A stretch of DNA of 64,000 bases from Mesorhizobium australicum WSM2073 (GCF_000230995.2 NC_019973.1:5532001-5596000); one strand, 5' to 3'. Counted from the stretch's first letter, positions 25,158 to 34,021 are shown. Notes: generated by a model from the letters alone, not told the origin. Translations and numbers: made by a program.

Positions 25158-27269
25158 ATGGCCAAATCCGCCCGTCGCTCCGCTCGCCAATCGGCAAGTG
25201 GTCAGGAACCGGATAGCGCGCGCGGAAACGGCGGGGAATTGCACCAGATCGCCGGGGGTGAGACGCCCACCCTGACCACGGCGCTCGGAACACCCGTCTC
25301 CGACGATCAAAACACATTGCGGATCGGCGAACGCGGACCAGCGCTGATCGAGGACTCTCATTTTCGCGAGAAGATTTTCCACTTCGACCACGAACGCATT
25401 CCCGAAAGGGTCGTCCATGCCCGGGGCTACGGCGCGCATGGTTACTTCGAGACCTACGAGTCTCTGGCCAAATACACACGTGCCGATATTTTCCAGAGGG
25501 CCGGCGAAAAGACACCGGCTTTCGTGCGCTTCTCGACGGTTGCCGGCAACAAAGGCTCGTTCGATCTCGCCCGCGACGTCCGCGGCTTCGCGGTCAAGCT
25601 CTACACCAGGGAAGGCAATTGGGATCTGGTCGGCAACAATATCCCGGTCTTCTTCATCCAGGACGCGATCAAGTTTCCCGATCTGATCCATGCCGCCAAA
25701 CAGGAGCCGGACCGGGCCTTTCCTCAAGCCCAGACCGCTCACGATAATTTCTGGGACTTCATCAGCCTGATGCCGGAATCGATGCACATGGTGATGTGGA
25801 TCATGTCGGATCGCGCGATCCCGCGCTCCTTCCGCTTCATGCAGGGCTTTGGCGTCCACACGTTCCGCCTGGTCAACGCGAAAGACGAATCCACCTTCGT
25901 CAAATTCATCTGGAAGCCAAAGCTCGGCATGCAATCGGTGGTCTGGAATGAGGCGGTCAAGATCAATGGCGCCGATCCAGACTTTCACCGTCGCGATCTG
26001 TGGGACGCCATCCAGTCCGGCAATTTCCCGGAATGGGAGTTGACGGTGCAATTGTTCGATCAGGCGTTTGCCGACAGCTTCGACTTCGACATTCTGGACG
26101 CAACCAAGATCATTCCTGAAGAGGTGCTCGAACCAATCCCGGTCGGGCGGCTGGTGCTTGACCGGATGCCGGATAATTTCTTCGCGGAGACCGAGCAGGT
26201 TGCCTTCATGACGCAGAATGTGCCGCCCGGAATTGACTTCTCCAACGATCCGCTTCTGCAGGGCCGCAACTTCTCCTATCTCGATACCCAGTTGAAACGG
26301 CTGGGCAGCCCGAACTTTACCCATCTCCCGATCAATGCGCCGAAGTGCCCGTTCGCCCATTTCCAACAGGACGGACACATGGCTATGCGCAATCCTGTCG
26401 GTCGCGCCAACTATGAACCGAATTCATGGGGGCTGGGACCGCGCGAGGATCCGCAACGCGGCTTTCGTTCCTTCGCCGATGCCGAAGACGGGCAGAAGGT
26501 GCGTCTGCGCGCGGAAAGCTTCGCCGATCACTACAGCCAGGCCCGGCAATTCTTCAACAGCCAGACACCGCCGGAGCAGCGCCACATCGCCATGGCGCTG
26601 ACCTTCGAATTGAGCAAGGTCCAGGCACCGGCGATCCGCGAACGCATGGTTTCGCATCTGCTGAACATCGACGAAACCCTGGCGACCACCGTCGCCGACA
26701 AGCTCGGCATTCGGAATATGCCCGACCCTGCGGAGGCAGCCGTTCCGACGCGCGACGACCTGCCGCCTTCGCCGGCGCTCAGCATCATCGAGAACGGGCC
26801 TGACAGTTTCAAGGGCCGCAAGGTCGGCGTCTTGCTCAGCAATGGAACCGACCCCGCGCTGTTCGAAGAGCTCCGTTCCGCCATCGAAACGGAGGGCGCG
26901 GTGATGGAGGTGATCGCGCCCAAGGTGGGCGGCGTCGATGCGGCCGACGGCACCCACATCGAGGCCAGACACATGATCGACGGCGGCCCGTCTGTGTTGT
27001 TCGACGCCGTGGTGCTGCTCCTCTCGGAGGAGGGTGCCGAGATGCTGCTCGACGAGGCGGCCGCGAAGGACTTCGTGTCAGATGCGTTCGCGCATTGCAA
27101 ATTCATCGGCTTCACAGCGGCGGCCCAACCTCTCCTGGCCAAGGCGGGCGTGGCGCCCGATGCCGATGAGGGGCTGATCGGGCTTGATACCGCAGGTTCC
27201 GTGAAGACGTTTATAGAGGCTTGCCGCAAACTGCGGCTGTGGGCACGGGAAACCGCTGTCAAGCTTTGA
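25158..27269 (+). CDS. katE: Large-subunit catalase (HPII type)
   Basis: 703 residues; ATG after a GAGGA ribosome site. Residues about 75-560 are the heme catalase core: active-site His in [15 protein letters not shown], Asn in [12 protein letters not shown], heme-ligand Tyr in [14 protein letters not shown], and the long wrapping arm. Residues about 565-700 form the flavodoxin/GATase-like C-terminal domain typical of HPII enzymes ([20 protein letters not shown]). Degrades hydrogen peroxide, probably in stationary phase or dryness. Monocistronic, next to the sigma locus. Confidence 0.96.
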   Translation: MAKSARRSARQSASGQEPDSARGNGGELHQIAGGETPTLTTALGTPVSDDQNTLRIGERGPALIEDSHFREKIFHFDHERIPERVVHARGYGAHGYFETYESLAKYTRADIFQRAGEKTPAFVRFSTVAGNKGSFDLARDVRGFAVKLYTREGNWDLVGNNIPVFFIQDAIKFPDLIHAAKQEPDRAFPQAQTAHDNFWDFISLMPESMHMVMWIMSDRAIPRSFRFMQGFGVHTFRLVNAKDESTFVKFIWKPKLGMQSVVWNEAVKINGADPDFHRRDLWDAIQSGNFPEWELTVQLFDQAFADSFDFDILDATKIIPEEVLEPIPVGRLVLDRMPDNFFAETEQVAFMTQNVPPGIDFSNDPLLQGRNFSYLDTQLKRLGSPNFTHLPINAPKCPFAHFQQDGHMAMRNPVGRANYEPNSWGLGPREDPQRGFRSFADAEDGQKVRLRAESFADHYSQARQFFNSQTPPEQRHIAMALTFELSKVQAPAIRERMVSHLLNIDETLATTVADKLGIRNMPDPAEAAVPTRDDLPPSPALSIIENGPDSFKGRKVGVLLSNGTDPALFEELRSAIETEGAVMEVIAPKVGGVDAADGTHIEARHMIDGGPSVLFDAVVLLLSEEGAEMLLDEAAAKDFVSDAFAHCKFIGFTAAAQPLLAKAGVAPDADEGLIGLDTAGSVKTFIEACRKLRLWARETAVKL

Positions 27270-27277
27270 TGCGGAGA

Positions 27278-27330
27278 GCCATGCGCTGTCACACCGGCGC
27301 ATGGCTGCAAGGCCCGGTATGCAGCCATGC
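27278..27330 (+). terminator. Two overlapping inverted repeats after the catalase gene
   Basis: Stem A: GCCATGCGC (27278-27286) with GCGCATGGC (27297-27305). Stem B: GCATGGCTGCA (27299-27309) with TGCAGCCATGC (27320-27330). They share bases, so only one can form. No T run, but the site lies between convergent genes and could end transcription from both sides. Confidence 0.4.
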
Positions 27331-27337
27331 CTAGGCC

Positions 27338-27832
27338 CTATGGTTGGCGGGCTTCTCTGGCGGCCTGTTCTCGCTGCTGTTTCAGGACCTCGTCGGTCCC
27401 GACCAGCTTCTTTGCTCCGCCTGGAATTGCCGTGGACACCACCGCGGGTGGGTCGCTTGCCGGAAAAGAGTCCTCCAACCCGGCCTGCAGTTGATCCTCG
27501 AGCGTCTGCGGTTCTTCGGAGCGGCCAGGCGTCCTGCGCGTATCCATCTTCTCCAGCGACTGTTTCTTCTTTGGTGACTCATTGGCTTCGCGGATCAAGG
27601 CATAAAGCTGCTCGATCGCGAATTCCTTCATCGTTTCGAAATCGGGCCGATCGTCCTTCGTCGCCTCTATCTGATCGACCATGGCCTTCTCGAACCGCCC
27701 AAGGCTTTCACCGCCGCAGGCATGGGAAAGGCGCAGCAATGCCTCGTGCAGCATCATCGGGGTGAAGTAAGCCGACGCTTCAAGCCTGAGTTGCCGCAGA
27801 CGATCCGGAGTGGCAGCCTGGAATTTTGACAT
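27338..27832 (-). CDS. Stress-type hypothetical protein with FPASDPP motif
   Basis: 164 residues. N-terminal half helical (LRLEASAYFTPMMLHEALLR; FETMKEFAIEQLYALIREAN), then a linker, then LEDQLQAGLEDSFPASDPPA. The FPASDPPA element recurs in many small rhizobial proteins of unknown function, often stress-associated. An exact GGAAC-N16-CGTT promoter stands upstream. Soluble; function unknown. Confidence 0.85.
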   Translation of the reverse strand: MSKFQAATPDRLRQLRLEASAYFTPMMLHEALLRLSHACGGESLGRFEKAMVDQIEATKDDRPDFETMKEFAIEQLYALIREANESPKKKQSLEKMDTRRTPGRSEEPQTLEDQLQAGLEDSFPASDPPAVVSTAIPGGAKKLVGTDEVLKQQREQAAREARQP

Positions 27833-27847
27833 GGACGGTCCTTTCTC

Positions 27848-28060
27848 TCACGAGCGTGTCAACGACAGTTGATCGCCGATGTTCCACCACGCCTGAACAT
27901 ACTTCATGTCCAGCGACCTACCGGAACCAGCTTGCCGGCCTCCGGAACCGTCCATGATCTTGCGTGACTGGTCATGATGAGCCGGTTCTCCCGCACGGCG
28001 ACGGCGGGCGTTTTCCAGCATGTCACGATTTCTTGTGATGAAGGAATGCAGGTCCGGCAC
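27848..28060 (-). CDS. Possible 70-residue hypothetical protein
   Basis: Open frame from GTG 28060 (ATG 28021 is an in-frame alternative), with a hydrophilic Arg-rich first half (NRDMLENARRRRAGEPAHHD) and an aromatic C-terminus KYVQAWWNIGDQLSL. A GGAAC-N16-GGTT site ends only ten bases before the GTG, so transcription from it would give an almost leaderless mRNA for GTG or a 40-base leader for ATG 28021. No family recognised. Confidence 0.45.
   Translation of the reverse strand: MPDLHSFITRNRDMLENARRRRAGEPAHHDQSRKIMDGSGGRQAGSGRSLDMKYVQAWWNIGDQLSLTRS
27861..27885 (-). promoter_or_regulatory. EcfG-type promoter, GGAAC-N16-CGTT (exact)
   Basis: GGAAC (27885-27881) and CGTT (27864-27861), 16-base spacing, 29 bases before the ATG at 27832. 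It lies within the 3' end of the small upstream open frame. Confidence 0.78.
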
Positions 28061-28069
28061 GCGCCTGCC

Positions 28070-28094
28070 AACCCGATCGAGCGGACGGCGTTCC
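28070..28094 (-). promoter_or_regulatory. EcfG-type promoter, GGAAC-N16-GGTT
   Basis: GGAAC (28094-28090) and GGTT (28073-28070), 16-base spacing, upstream of the small open frame 27848-28060. It is the second of two such sites in tandem within 235 bases. Confidence 0.5.
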
Positions 28095-28195
28095 TGACGC
28101 CATCGCGGCTCAGCGGCGCCCCTGCAGCAAGAACACCGCCCGATCAGTCGCCCCAGGGAGAAGAACGACTTCGGGCGGCGCTCCGAGCCACTGGC

Positions 28196-28525
28196 TCATT
28201 TGTTGCAGTTCTGCATGTTCGACGTCGTGTTGCCGCTGGCGGTGTTGTTGTCGATGTCGTTGCCCGCGGCATCCTTGCAACGGTCGGTCATGCCGTTCGA
28301 CTTGGTTGTCGAGTTTGTCGAATTTGTCGTGCTTGGGTCGGCGGGTGTGGTCGTCGCACCGGAGCCTGTGCCGACGCCAGTGCCGGTCGTGGTCCCATTG
28401 CCGCCACTGGTGGCGCCGGACGTCGAGCCTGAACCATTGCCGGATCCGGTGCCGTTCGACTGTGCCATTGCCGACGTGGCCAGAGCGACCGTAAGCACGG
28501 TGGCGGAGAGAAGTTTGGTGATCAT
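28196..28525 (-). CDS. Secreted Gly/Ser/Thr/Asn-rich low-complexity protein
   Basis: 109 residues. Signal peptide MITKLLSATVLTVALATSAMA with cleavage after AMA, then about 60 residues of Gly/Ser/Thr/Asn repeats (GNGSGSTSG, GTTTGTGVGTGSG) and a C-terminal part with two Cys (DRCKDA, MQNCNK) that could pair in the periplasm. A good ribosome site (AAAGGAG) precedes the ATG. Preceded by an EcfG-type promoter. Probably a small periplasmic or surface protein made under stress; function unknown. Confidence 0.8.
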   Translation of the reverse strand: MITKLLSATVLTVALATSAMAQSNGTGSGNGSGSTSGATSGGNGTTTGTGVGTGSGATTTPADPSTTNSTNSTTKSNGMTDRCKDAAGNDIDNNTASGNTTSNMQNCNK

Positions 28526-28561
28526 TGGAGCATCTCCTTTGGTTGTGTACTGCTTCCACCA

Positions 28562-28586
28562 AACCTGTCTTTCCCGGATATGTTCC
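28562..28586 (-). promoter_or_regulatory. EcfG-type promoter, GGAAC-N16-GGTT
   Basis: GGAAC (28586-28582) and GGTT (28565-28562), 16-base spacing, 37 bases before the ATG of the secreted low-complexity protein. Confidence 0.6.
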
Positions 28587-28770
28587 GAGTGAAACGCTCT
28601 TCAGCCAAATTCTCATGGATGGGATCTTGTGCCGATGCGAACGCTTTCCGCGCGCCTTGGTTTGCGTGCAGTGGGCGGCGGTGGATCTGTCAGCTGACGG
28701 GAACGGCAGGGTCCGTTCGGACGGGATCACCAGCCCCAAACGATCTTCCCATGCACATGGCGACGATGGA

Positions 28771-29310
28771 TTAGTTGAGCTGGCCGAGGATACCAGAGCT
28801 GTTGGCCAGGACAAAACTCCAGTAGATCTGGAGCGCTATCGTGCAGATCGCGGCCGCCGAAATCGGCACGCCGAAAGGCACCACACCCCTCTGATCGAGA
28901 TGCTGGACGTAGACGCGGAAGGCACTTTGAGGCAGCAGGAGCGGGTTTTTCACGACCAGGGCCGTGGCGAGCGCGAATACCAGCAGCAGCAGCGAAAATA
29001 CCGTCAGGCCACTACCGCCGATCAGAAGCGGCACGACCGCCAGCAGCTTGACGTCGCCGGCGCCGATCTTGCGCAGCAACCAGAATGGGAAGAGCGCCAG
29101 AAACAGCAACAGGCCGGCCATCGCGCTCAAGCCCATATCCCACCAGGACCTGGATTGAAGCGACAAAAGCAGGAGCGATCCAAGTCCCAGGCACAGCAGC
29201 AGCAGCACGTCGCGGTTGGATATTTTCTGGGTGGTGAAGTCGAGCCAGGCAATCCGTGCGAGCAGGCCCGCGGCCAGGATCTTGAGCACTATCGCTTCAG
29301 TCAGCAGCAC
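28771..29310 (-). CDS. cpaA: Prepilin peptidase CpaA/TadV (A24 family)
   Basis: 179 residues, GTG start two bases after the tadD stop. Five to six hydrophobic segments; the two aspartates of the A24 family are seen in WLDFTTQKISNRD and RKIGAGDVKLLAV (GxGD motif). Cleaves the leader of Flp prepilins at the inner membrane. Last gene of the minus-strand Tad arm. Confidence 0.92.
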   Translation of the reverse strand: MLLTEAIVLKILAAGLLARIAWLDFTTQKISNRDVLLLLCLGLGSLLLLSLQSRSWWDMGLSAMAGLLLFLALFPFWLLRKIGAGDVKLLAVVPLLIGGSGLTVFSLLLLVFALATALVVKNPLLLPQSAFRVYVQHLDQRGVVPFGVPISAAAICTIALQIYWSFVLANSSGILGQLN

Positions 29311-29312
29311 GT

Positions 29313-29873
29313 TCAGCGCTCGATGTTCTGCACGCTGGACGAGAGCAGCTTCAGATTGTTGGCGACGGTCGGATCGTTGGGCGCCAATTCATAGGCCTTG
29401 AGGAAATTGCTGCGTGCATCCTGCAGCTTGCCGCGCAGCAGATCGGAATAGCCGACATTGTTGTAATATTCGGGCGACGGCCCCATCAGCTTGAACGCGC
29501 GGCCATAGGCGCGGTCGGCAAGGTCGAAGCGGTGGATGCGGTCGCAGGAAGCGGCCAAGCCCATCCAGGCGCCGCCGTCATTGGGCGCCAGTTGCGTCGC
29601 CTTGAAGAACAAGGCGCCGGAATTGCCGTAGTTTTCGGCGCGGAACTGGTTCTTGGCCTCCGCGACGGCCTGGTCCGAGGCATAATATTCGACGTCGCTG
29701 ACGGTCTTCAATCCGTCGAAGGCGTCGCCAAACGACGTCACATCGCCTTTCGAGGGTTCGTTGGTGCGCACGACCCCACCAGTGGTGTCCGCACCGTTTG
29801 TCTGGCAGCCGGCAAGCGCCGCCAACAACAGACTGGCAGCGACGACGGTTGCGAGGCGCGTTGGCCCTGTCAT
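29313..29873 (-). CDS. tadD: TadD-like lipoprotein with TPR repeats
   Basis: 186 residues from ATG 29873 (GGGGGAT ribosome site); an upstream in-frame start adds 18 residues ahead of the signal. Lipoprotein signal with lipobox LAALAGC, then tetratricopeptide-like helices (FRAENYGNSGALFFKATQLA, YYNNVGYSDLLRGKLQDARS). In Tad systems TadD is an outer-membrane-linked assembly factor for the secretin. Confidence 0.9.
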   Translation of the reverse strand: MTGPTRLATVVAASLLLAALAGCQTNGADTTGGVVRTNEPSKGDVTSFGDAFDGLKTVSDVEYYASDQAVAEAKNQFRAENYGNSGALFFKATQLAPNDGGAWMGLAASCDRIHRFDLADRAYGRAFKLMGPSPEYYNNVGYSDLLRGKLQDARSNFLKAYELAPNDPTVANNLKLLSSSVQNIER

Positions 29874-29927
29874 TTTTATCCCCCAAGAGTCCTGCGACTC
29901 TATTTTAGAATCAAAGCATATACCCAT

Positions 29928-30878
29928 TTAGAAGAAAATGCCTTTCATCCGAATTATCACCGGCAACATGATGACCATCATGACGACCGGGAAGATGCAC
30001 AACCCCAACGGGATCATCATTTTGACGGGAAGAGAATTGGCCCGTTCCTCGGCACTCAGGATTCGTTGCCCACGCATCTCCGCACTATAAACACGCAAAG
30101 CGTCGGTGAGGCTGGTGCCAAGTTCCTCAGACTGCCGGAACAGCACGGCCAGCGCCCTCGCCTCATCAAGGCCAATGCGGTCCGAGAGTTCGCGCAACGC
30201 CTCTCGCAGCGGCTTGCCAGCGCGCAGTTGCAAATTCATGATCGACAGCTGTATTCCCAGCCATTTGTGGGTGGCGGCCATTTCATGGCTGACGCGTTCG
30301 ACTGCCCCCTCCAGGCTCATGCCGGCATCGGCACAAGTGATCATCATATCCATGAAGTCGGGGAATGCCCGACGATAGATTTGTTTCTGGCTGTTCTCGA
30401 AACGGTCGAGCAGAATGGAGGGAACTATCATGCAGGCGAGGCCGAACAGGGCAGAACCGGCAAGAGTGATGAAACCCGGCAGGTTCGGCGGCAGAACCCG
30501 CGACAGGATCGCATACATTGCCAGAAAACCAACGCATACCGCGACAAGGCGGGACAGCGTATAAGTCAGCGGTGCGCTTGCTTGATAAAAGCCGGCGCGA
30601 AAGAGTTTCGCCTCGAGGGCATTGGGCTCTTCCCGCTCCTTCTCGATCGACTTGAAGTAGGCATCGACCGGCCGTTGCGCCGCAAGCTTGGCAAGCTGGT
30701 CTTGTCCCAGCATCGATCGGCGATCTGTAATTCCTTCGCCCATCAGGCTCTGTGCGACGAGCTTTCGTGTCTGCAGAGCCGGCAGGAAGACAAGCGCACC
30801 GAACAGGAAGAAAGACACCGCTGCCACAAAGACGGCAATGGACACCAAGAAGCCCAGGTCCTGAATGTTCGAAAACAA
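29928..30878 (-). CDS. tadC: Tad platform protein TadC (type II secretion F domain)
   Basis: 316 residues. The likely start is TTG 30878 (MFSNIQDLGF after conversion), 19 bases after the tadB stop; longer in-frame starts run into tadB. Transmembrane segments at the N-terminus (VSIAVFVAAVSFFLFGALVF), mid-protein and C-terminus; cytosolic GspF-like domain with FMDMMITCADAGMSLEGAVE and SVLFRQSEELGTSL-like block. Inner-membrane platform for the CpaF ATPase. Confidence 0.9.
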   Translation of the reverse strand: MFSNIQDLGFLVSIAVFVAAVSFFLFGALVFLPALQTRKLVAQSLMGEGITDRRSMLGQDQLAKLAAQRPVDAYFKSIEKEREEPNALEAKLFRAGFYQASAPLTYTLSRLVAVCVGFLAMYAILSRVLPPNLPGFITLAGSALFGLACMIVPSILLDRFENSQKQIYRRAFPDFMDMMITCADAGMSLEGAVERVSHEMAATHKWLGIQLSIMNLQLRAGKPLREALRELSDRIGLDEARALAVLFRQSEELGTSLTDALRVYSAEMRGQRILSAEERANSLPVKMMIPLGLCIFPVVMMVIMLPVIIRMKGIFF

Positions 30879-30897
30879 TTTTGTTCGTCGCTCCCTG

Positions 30898-31866
30898 TCA
30901 AAAATCGAAAGTAACCATCCGGTACATGATGAAGTCGCCAAGCAGCGCCCACAACCCAAAAAGCAGAAATATCGGGAAGACCAGCGGGTTGCCCCAGACG
31001 GCGCCGTAATAGGCCGGGGCAAGGATTTGAAGTGTGAAGAACATCACAATAGGAAACAAGGAAATGATCCACGCGGAGACGCGACCTTCAGCTGAAAGCG
31101 CCCTGATTTTCATTCGCAATTTCTGCCGCTCACGCAGAACCGAGGAAAGATTGGCGAGAATTTCGGTCAAATTGCCGCCCGTCTTGGCCTGGATCGACAG
31201 CGATACCGACAGCAGCTGAAGGCCCTCGAAGCCGACACGTTGCGAAAGCTTTCGCACGGCCTGCTCGATGCTGAGGCCAAAGGTGATCTCGTCGGAGACG
31301 ATGCCGAACTCGGTACCGAGCGGATCGGGCATTTCGCGCGCGACCAGACCGATCGCGACCGAAGCCGGGTGTCCGGCGCGCAGCGAACGAACGATCATGT
31401 CCAGCGCATCCGGCAGCTGTTTGGCGAATTTCCGGATTCGCTTGTTGCGGGCACGCCGGAGAACGAGAAGCGGCAGGACAAGCCCTAGGACCAGAAAGAC
31501 GATGAGCGATGCCAAAGCGGAAAAATTGAAGAATACCAGCAGCAATGCCACCGCCAGCCCTGCAAGCAGAAATGTTGCGGCGAAGGTCAATGGATTTCCG
31601 GTGATACCGGACTGGGTATAGAGCCTGTTCAACCAAACCATACCGAAAAGAAAATCGCCCGAGTCCGTGAGGCCGCGTTCTCGCAGCAACCCCTGTAACG
31701 TTTGTTCGGCCGGGACGTCGCCAGCGAGCCGCTTCAATCGGCGGTTAACTGCCAGGGACCGGGAGCGGCGGCCGGCAAATGAAAGATACAGGGCTTCGCC
31801 GGCGAGAATGACCGAAGCTGCCGCCAGCATGTAGATGAAGTACAGCAGAGCTTGACCGGTCGGCAT
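30898..31866 (-). CDS. tadB: Tad platform protein TadB (type II secretion F domain)
   Basis: 322 residues; its ATG overlaps the cpaF stop. Membrane segments near residues 8-28, 90-140 and 270-320; GspF domain with QLPDALDMIVRSLRAGHPAS and SLSIQAKTGGNLTEILANLS. Pairs with TadC. Confidence 0.92.
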   Translation of the reverse strand: MPTGQALLYFIYMLAAASVILAGEALYLSFAGRRSRSLAVNRRLKRLAGDVPAEQTLQGLLRERGLTDSGDFLFGMVWLNRLYTQSGITGNPLTFAATFLLAGLAVALLLVFFNFSALASLIVFLVLGLVLPLLVLRRARNKRIRKFAKQLPDALDMIVRSLRAGHPASVAIGLVAREMPDPLGTEFGIVSDEITFGLSIEQAVRKLSQRVGFEGLQLLSVSLSIQAKTGGNLTEILANLSSVLRERQKLRMKIRALSAEGRVSAWIISLFPIVMFFTLQILAPAYYGAVWGNPLVFPIFLLFGLWALLGDFIMYRMVTFDF

Positions 31867-33251
31867 CAGAGGGCAACCTGTGGGTTGAAGGCGTCCTTGG
31901 CAAAATGATGGCCAAGCGTCGCGGCCTCCGGAGCGAAGCGGGGACGAACGCCCGTTGCGCGGAAGTCTCCGACGACCTTGCCCTCGGCTGTGACCTCACG
32001 GCGGACGAAATGATAGATTTCCTGAAGCTGGACGACATTACCCTCCATGCCAGTCAGCTCCGATATGGAGGTGACACGCCGGCCGCCGTCCGAAAGACGC
32101 TGCGTCTGGACGATGATGTCGATGGCGGAGGCAATCTGCGCCCGGATCGAGTCGTGCGTCATCGGCATGCCGGCCATGCCGACCATCTGCTCGAGCCGCG
32201 AGATCGCATCGCGCGGTGTGTTGGCGTGGATGGTGGTCATCGAGCCTTCGTGGCCAGTGTTCATCGCCTGCAGCATGTCGAAGGCCTCCTCGCCGCGCAC
32301 CTCGCCGACGATGATGCGGTCCGGCCGCATGCGCAACGCGTTCTTCAGCAATTCGCGCTGGCGCACCTCGCCCCTCCCCTCGACATTGGGTGGCCGCGTC
32401 TCTAGCCGGCCGACATGCGGCTGCTGCAATTGCAGTTCGGCCGCATCCTCGATGGTGATCAGTCGTTCCTTCGAGGGTATGTAGCTCGACAAGGCATTGA
32501 GCAACGTCGTCTTGCCGCTGCCGGTGCCGCCCGAAACCAGGATCGATTTGCGCGCCTGGACGGCGATCCGCAGCAGCTCGATCATCGGCGGCCGGATCGA
32601 ATTGAATGCCATCAAACGCTCGAGCGAATAGGGGTTCTTGGAGAATTTGCGGATTGATACCAGCGGGCCATCCACCGAAATCGGCCGCACCGCGATGTTG
32701 ACGCGAGAGCCGTCCTCCAGGCGGGCATCGACCATGGGCGAGGATTCATCGACACGCCTGCCGATAGCCGAAACGATCTTGTTGATGACCCGCAGCAGAT
32801 GCGCCTCGTCACGAAATCGGATTGGCGTTTCTTCGACGATGCCACGCCGCTCTATGAAAACGCGCTTGTGGGTGTTGATCAAAATATCGGTAATGGAATC
32901 GTCCTTGAGCAGCGGTTCGATCGGCCCGAGACCCAGCATCTCGTCGGCGGTGTCGCTGGTCAATTGATCGAGTTCGCGTGCGTTCAACGGCACGTTCCGG
33001 TTTCGAACGAACTCACGCACGATCGGACGGATCTCGTTCAGGATCTCATCCTTGGAAGCACTTTCAAGTGCGGTCAGGTTGAACCGATCGATAAGATGGC
33101 GATGAATCTCGACCTTGAGCGTCAGAAAATCCTCGCCATGCGATTCAATATCAGCGACGGTTGAAAGGGGCTGAGCAACAGGCGTGACCGCCGGCGACTC
33201 GACCTTTGTCACTGCCTGTTCGCTTGCCCCCTTGATGAACCGCCCCAGCAT
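31866..33251 (-). CDS. cpaF: Tad secretion ATPase CpaF/TadA
   Basis: 461 residues. N-terminal helical domain with IRPIVREFVRNRNVPL, then VE/HE-type ATPase core: Walker A SGGTGSGKTTLLNAL, RLITIEDAAELQL (Asp box), LRMRPDRIIVGEVRGEEAFD (Walker B) and NTGHEGSMTTIHAN (His box). Powers Flp pilus assembly at the cytoplasmic side. First gene of the minus arm. Confidence 0.96.
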   Translation of the reverse strand: MLGRFIKGASEQAVTKVESPAVTPVAQPLSTVADIESHGEDFLTLKVEIHRHLIDRFNLTALESASKDEILNEIRPIVREFVRNRNVPLNARELDQLTSDTADEMLGLGPIEPLLKDDSITDILINTHKRVFIERRGIVEETPIRFRDEAHLLRVINKIVSAIGRRVDESSPMVDARLEDGSRVNIAVRPISVDGPLVSIRKFSKNPYSLERLMAFNSIRPPMIELLRIAVQARKSILVSGGTGSGKTTLLNALSSYIPSKERLITIEDAAELQLQQPHVGRLETRPPNVEGRGEVRQRELLKNALRMRPDRIIVGEVRGEEAFDMLQAMNTGHEGSMTTIHANTPRDAISRLEQMVGMAGMPMTHDSIRAQIASAIDIIVQTQRLSDGGRRVTSISELTGMEGNVVQLQEIYHFVRREVTAEGKVVGDFRATGVRPRFAPEAATLGHHFAKDAFNPQVAL

Positions 33252-33794
33252 AATCGCCTATGCTCCCCTAGCCCTACATTAGCGGAAACTAAACGTTAAC
33301 CAATCAGGGCACAAGCGCCGTGGTGCCTCGCGCTTGGTCAATACTTTCAACATAGTTAAAGTGCGCCCCGAAAAAATATCGTTTTTATTTTATGCCCCCG
33401 CGCTGCCAACTATGACTGAGTGAATAAGCTTCCAGAGCGCCGTGTGGCCCTTGGGAGCTCCAACAGCGGAATCCACTCCATATCTGGCTATAACCCCTTA
33501 GATATAAAGGGATATGCTATTTTGCTAAATTAGCTACCGTTCTATTAGGACATATGCATAATTGTGAACGAATGGTTAAGGGCGCTTGAAAAATCAGACG
33601 AATCAAGCTCTTGCTGATAATTAAGGCGAATTTCAATTCGGAATTTCATGTATTGGGAAGTTAAGGAACCGTTAATCCCGTTTGACTCCGCAAATCCTCG
33701 AGACCTAGGATCGCGATGACGGGGGATGCTTGGGTATGGAGTTCATCCTTGGCTCTGTCTCGTCGGGTTCCAACCTCCAAAGGGAGAAATTGAC
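33252..33794 (+). promoter_or_regulatory. AT-rich divergent spacer of the Tad locus
   Basis: About 540 bases without a coding frame, clearly richer in A/T than the flanking genes. Holds the CtrA-type site at 33661-33675 and two degenerate half matches, TTAA-N7-TGAA (33576-33590) and TTAA-N7-TTCA (33621-33635). Promoters for both the cpaF arm and the flp arm must lie here. Confidence 0.6.
33661..33675 (+). promoter_or_regulatory. CtrA-type site TTAA-N7-TTAA
   Basis: TTAA at 33661-33664 and 33672-33675 with exactly seven bases between, 120 bases upstream of the pilin start. CtrA controls pilA and related pilus genes in Caulobacter; a similar link here is inferred. The usual C after the second half-site is a T. 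Confidence 0.5.
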
Positions 33795-34010
33795 ATGAAG
33801 AAGCTCATGACGATGACCCGGCAGTTCCGCGACGATGAAAACGGCGCTGCCATGGTCGAGTATTCCATCCTTATCGGCATTATCGCCGTTGCATCGATCC
33901 TTACCGTCATCGCGATCGGCCAATGGGTGAACGCCCGGTTCTCCGCCCTCTGCACCGCCCTCGACAATGGGCCTGGCACCTGCGTCGCAGCCACGGGCGT
34001 CGGTACCTGA
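33795..34010 (+). CDS. flp: Flp-type major pilin
   Basis: 71 residues; ATG with AGGGAG upstream. Charged leader MKKLMTMTRQFRDDENG, cleavage after Gly17, mature start AAMVEYSILIGIIAVASILT with the Glu5/Tyr6 pair of Flp pilins. The C-terminus carries two cysteines (SALCTALDNGPGTCVAA), not usual for the shortest Flp pilins, that could form a disulfide. Confidence 0.95.
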   Translation: MKKLMTMTRQFRDDENGAAMVEYSILIGIIAVASILTVIAIGQWVNARFSALCTALDNGPGTCVAATGVGT

Positions 34011-34021
34011 TCAACTTCCGA

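Noticed and set aside
24929..25165. Minus-strand frame with CPRC motif, possible zinc anti-sigma factor
   Set aside because: It runs through the catalase promoter region; one CxxC and no anti-sigma pattern, no ribosome site.
29532..30914. Long plus-strand open frame opposite tadD and tadC
   Set aside because: Antisense to clearly recognised Tad genes, His/Gln/Arg-rich composition typical of shadow frames.
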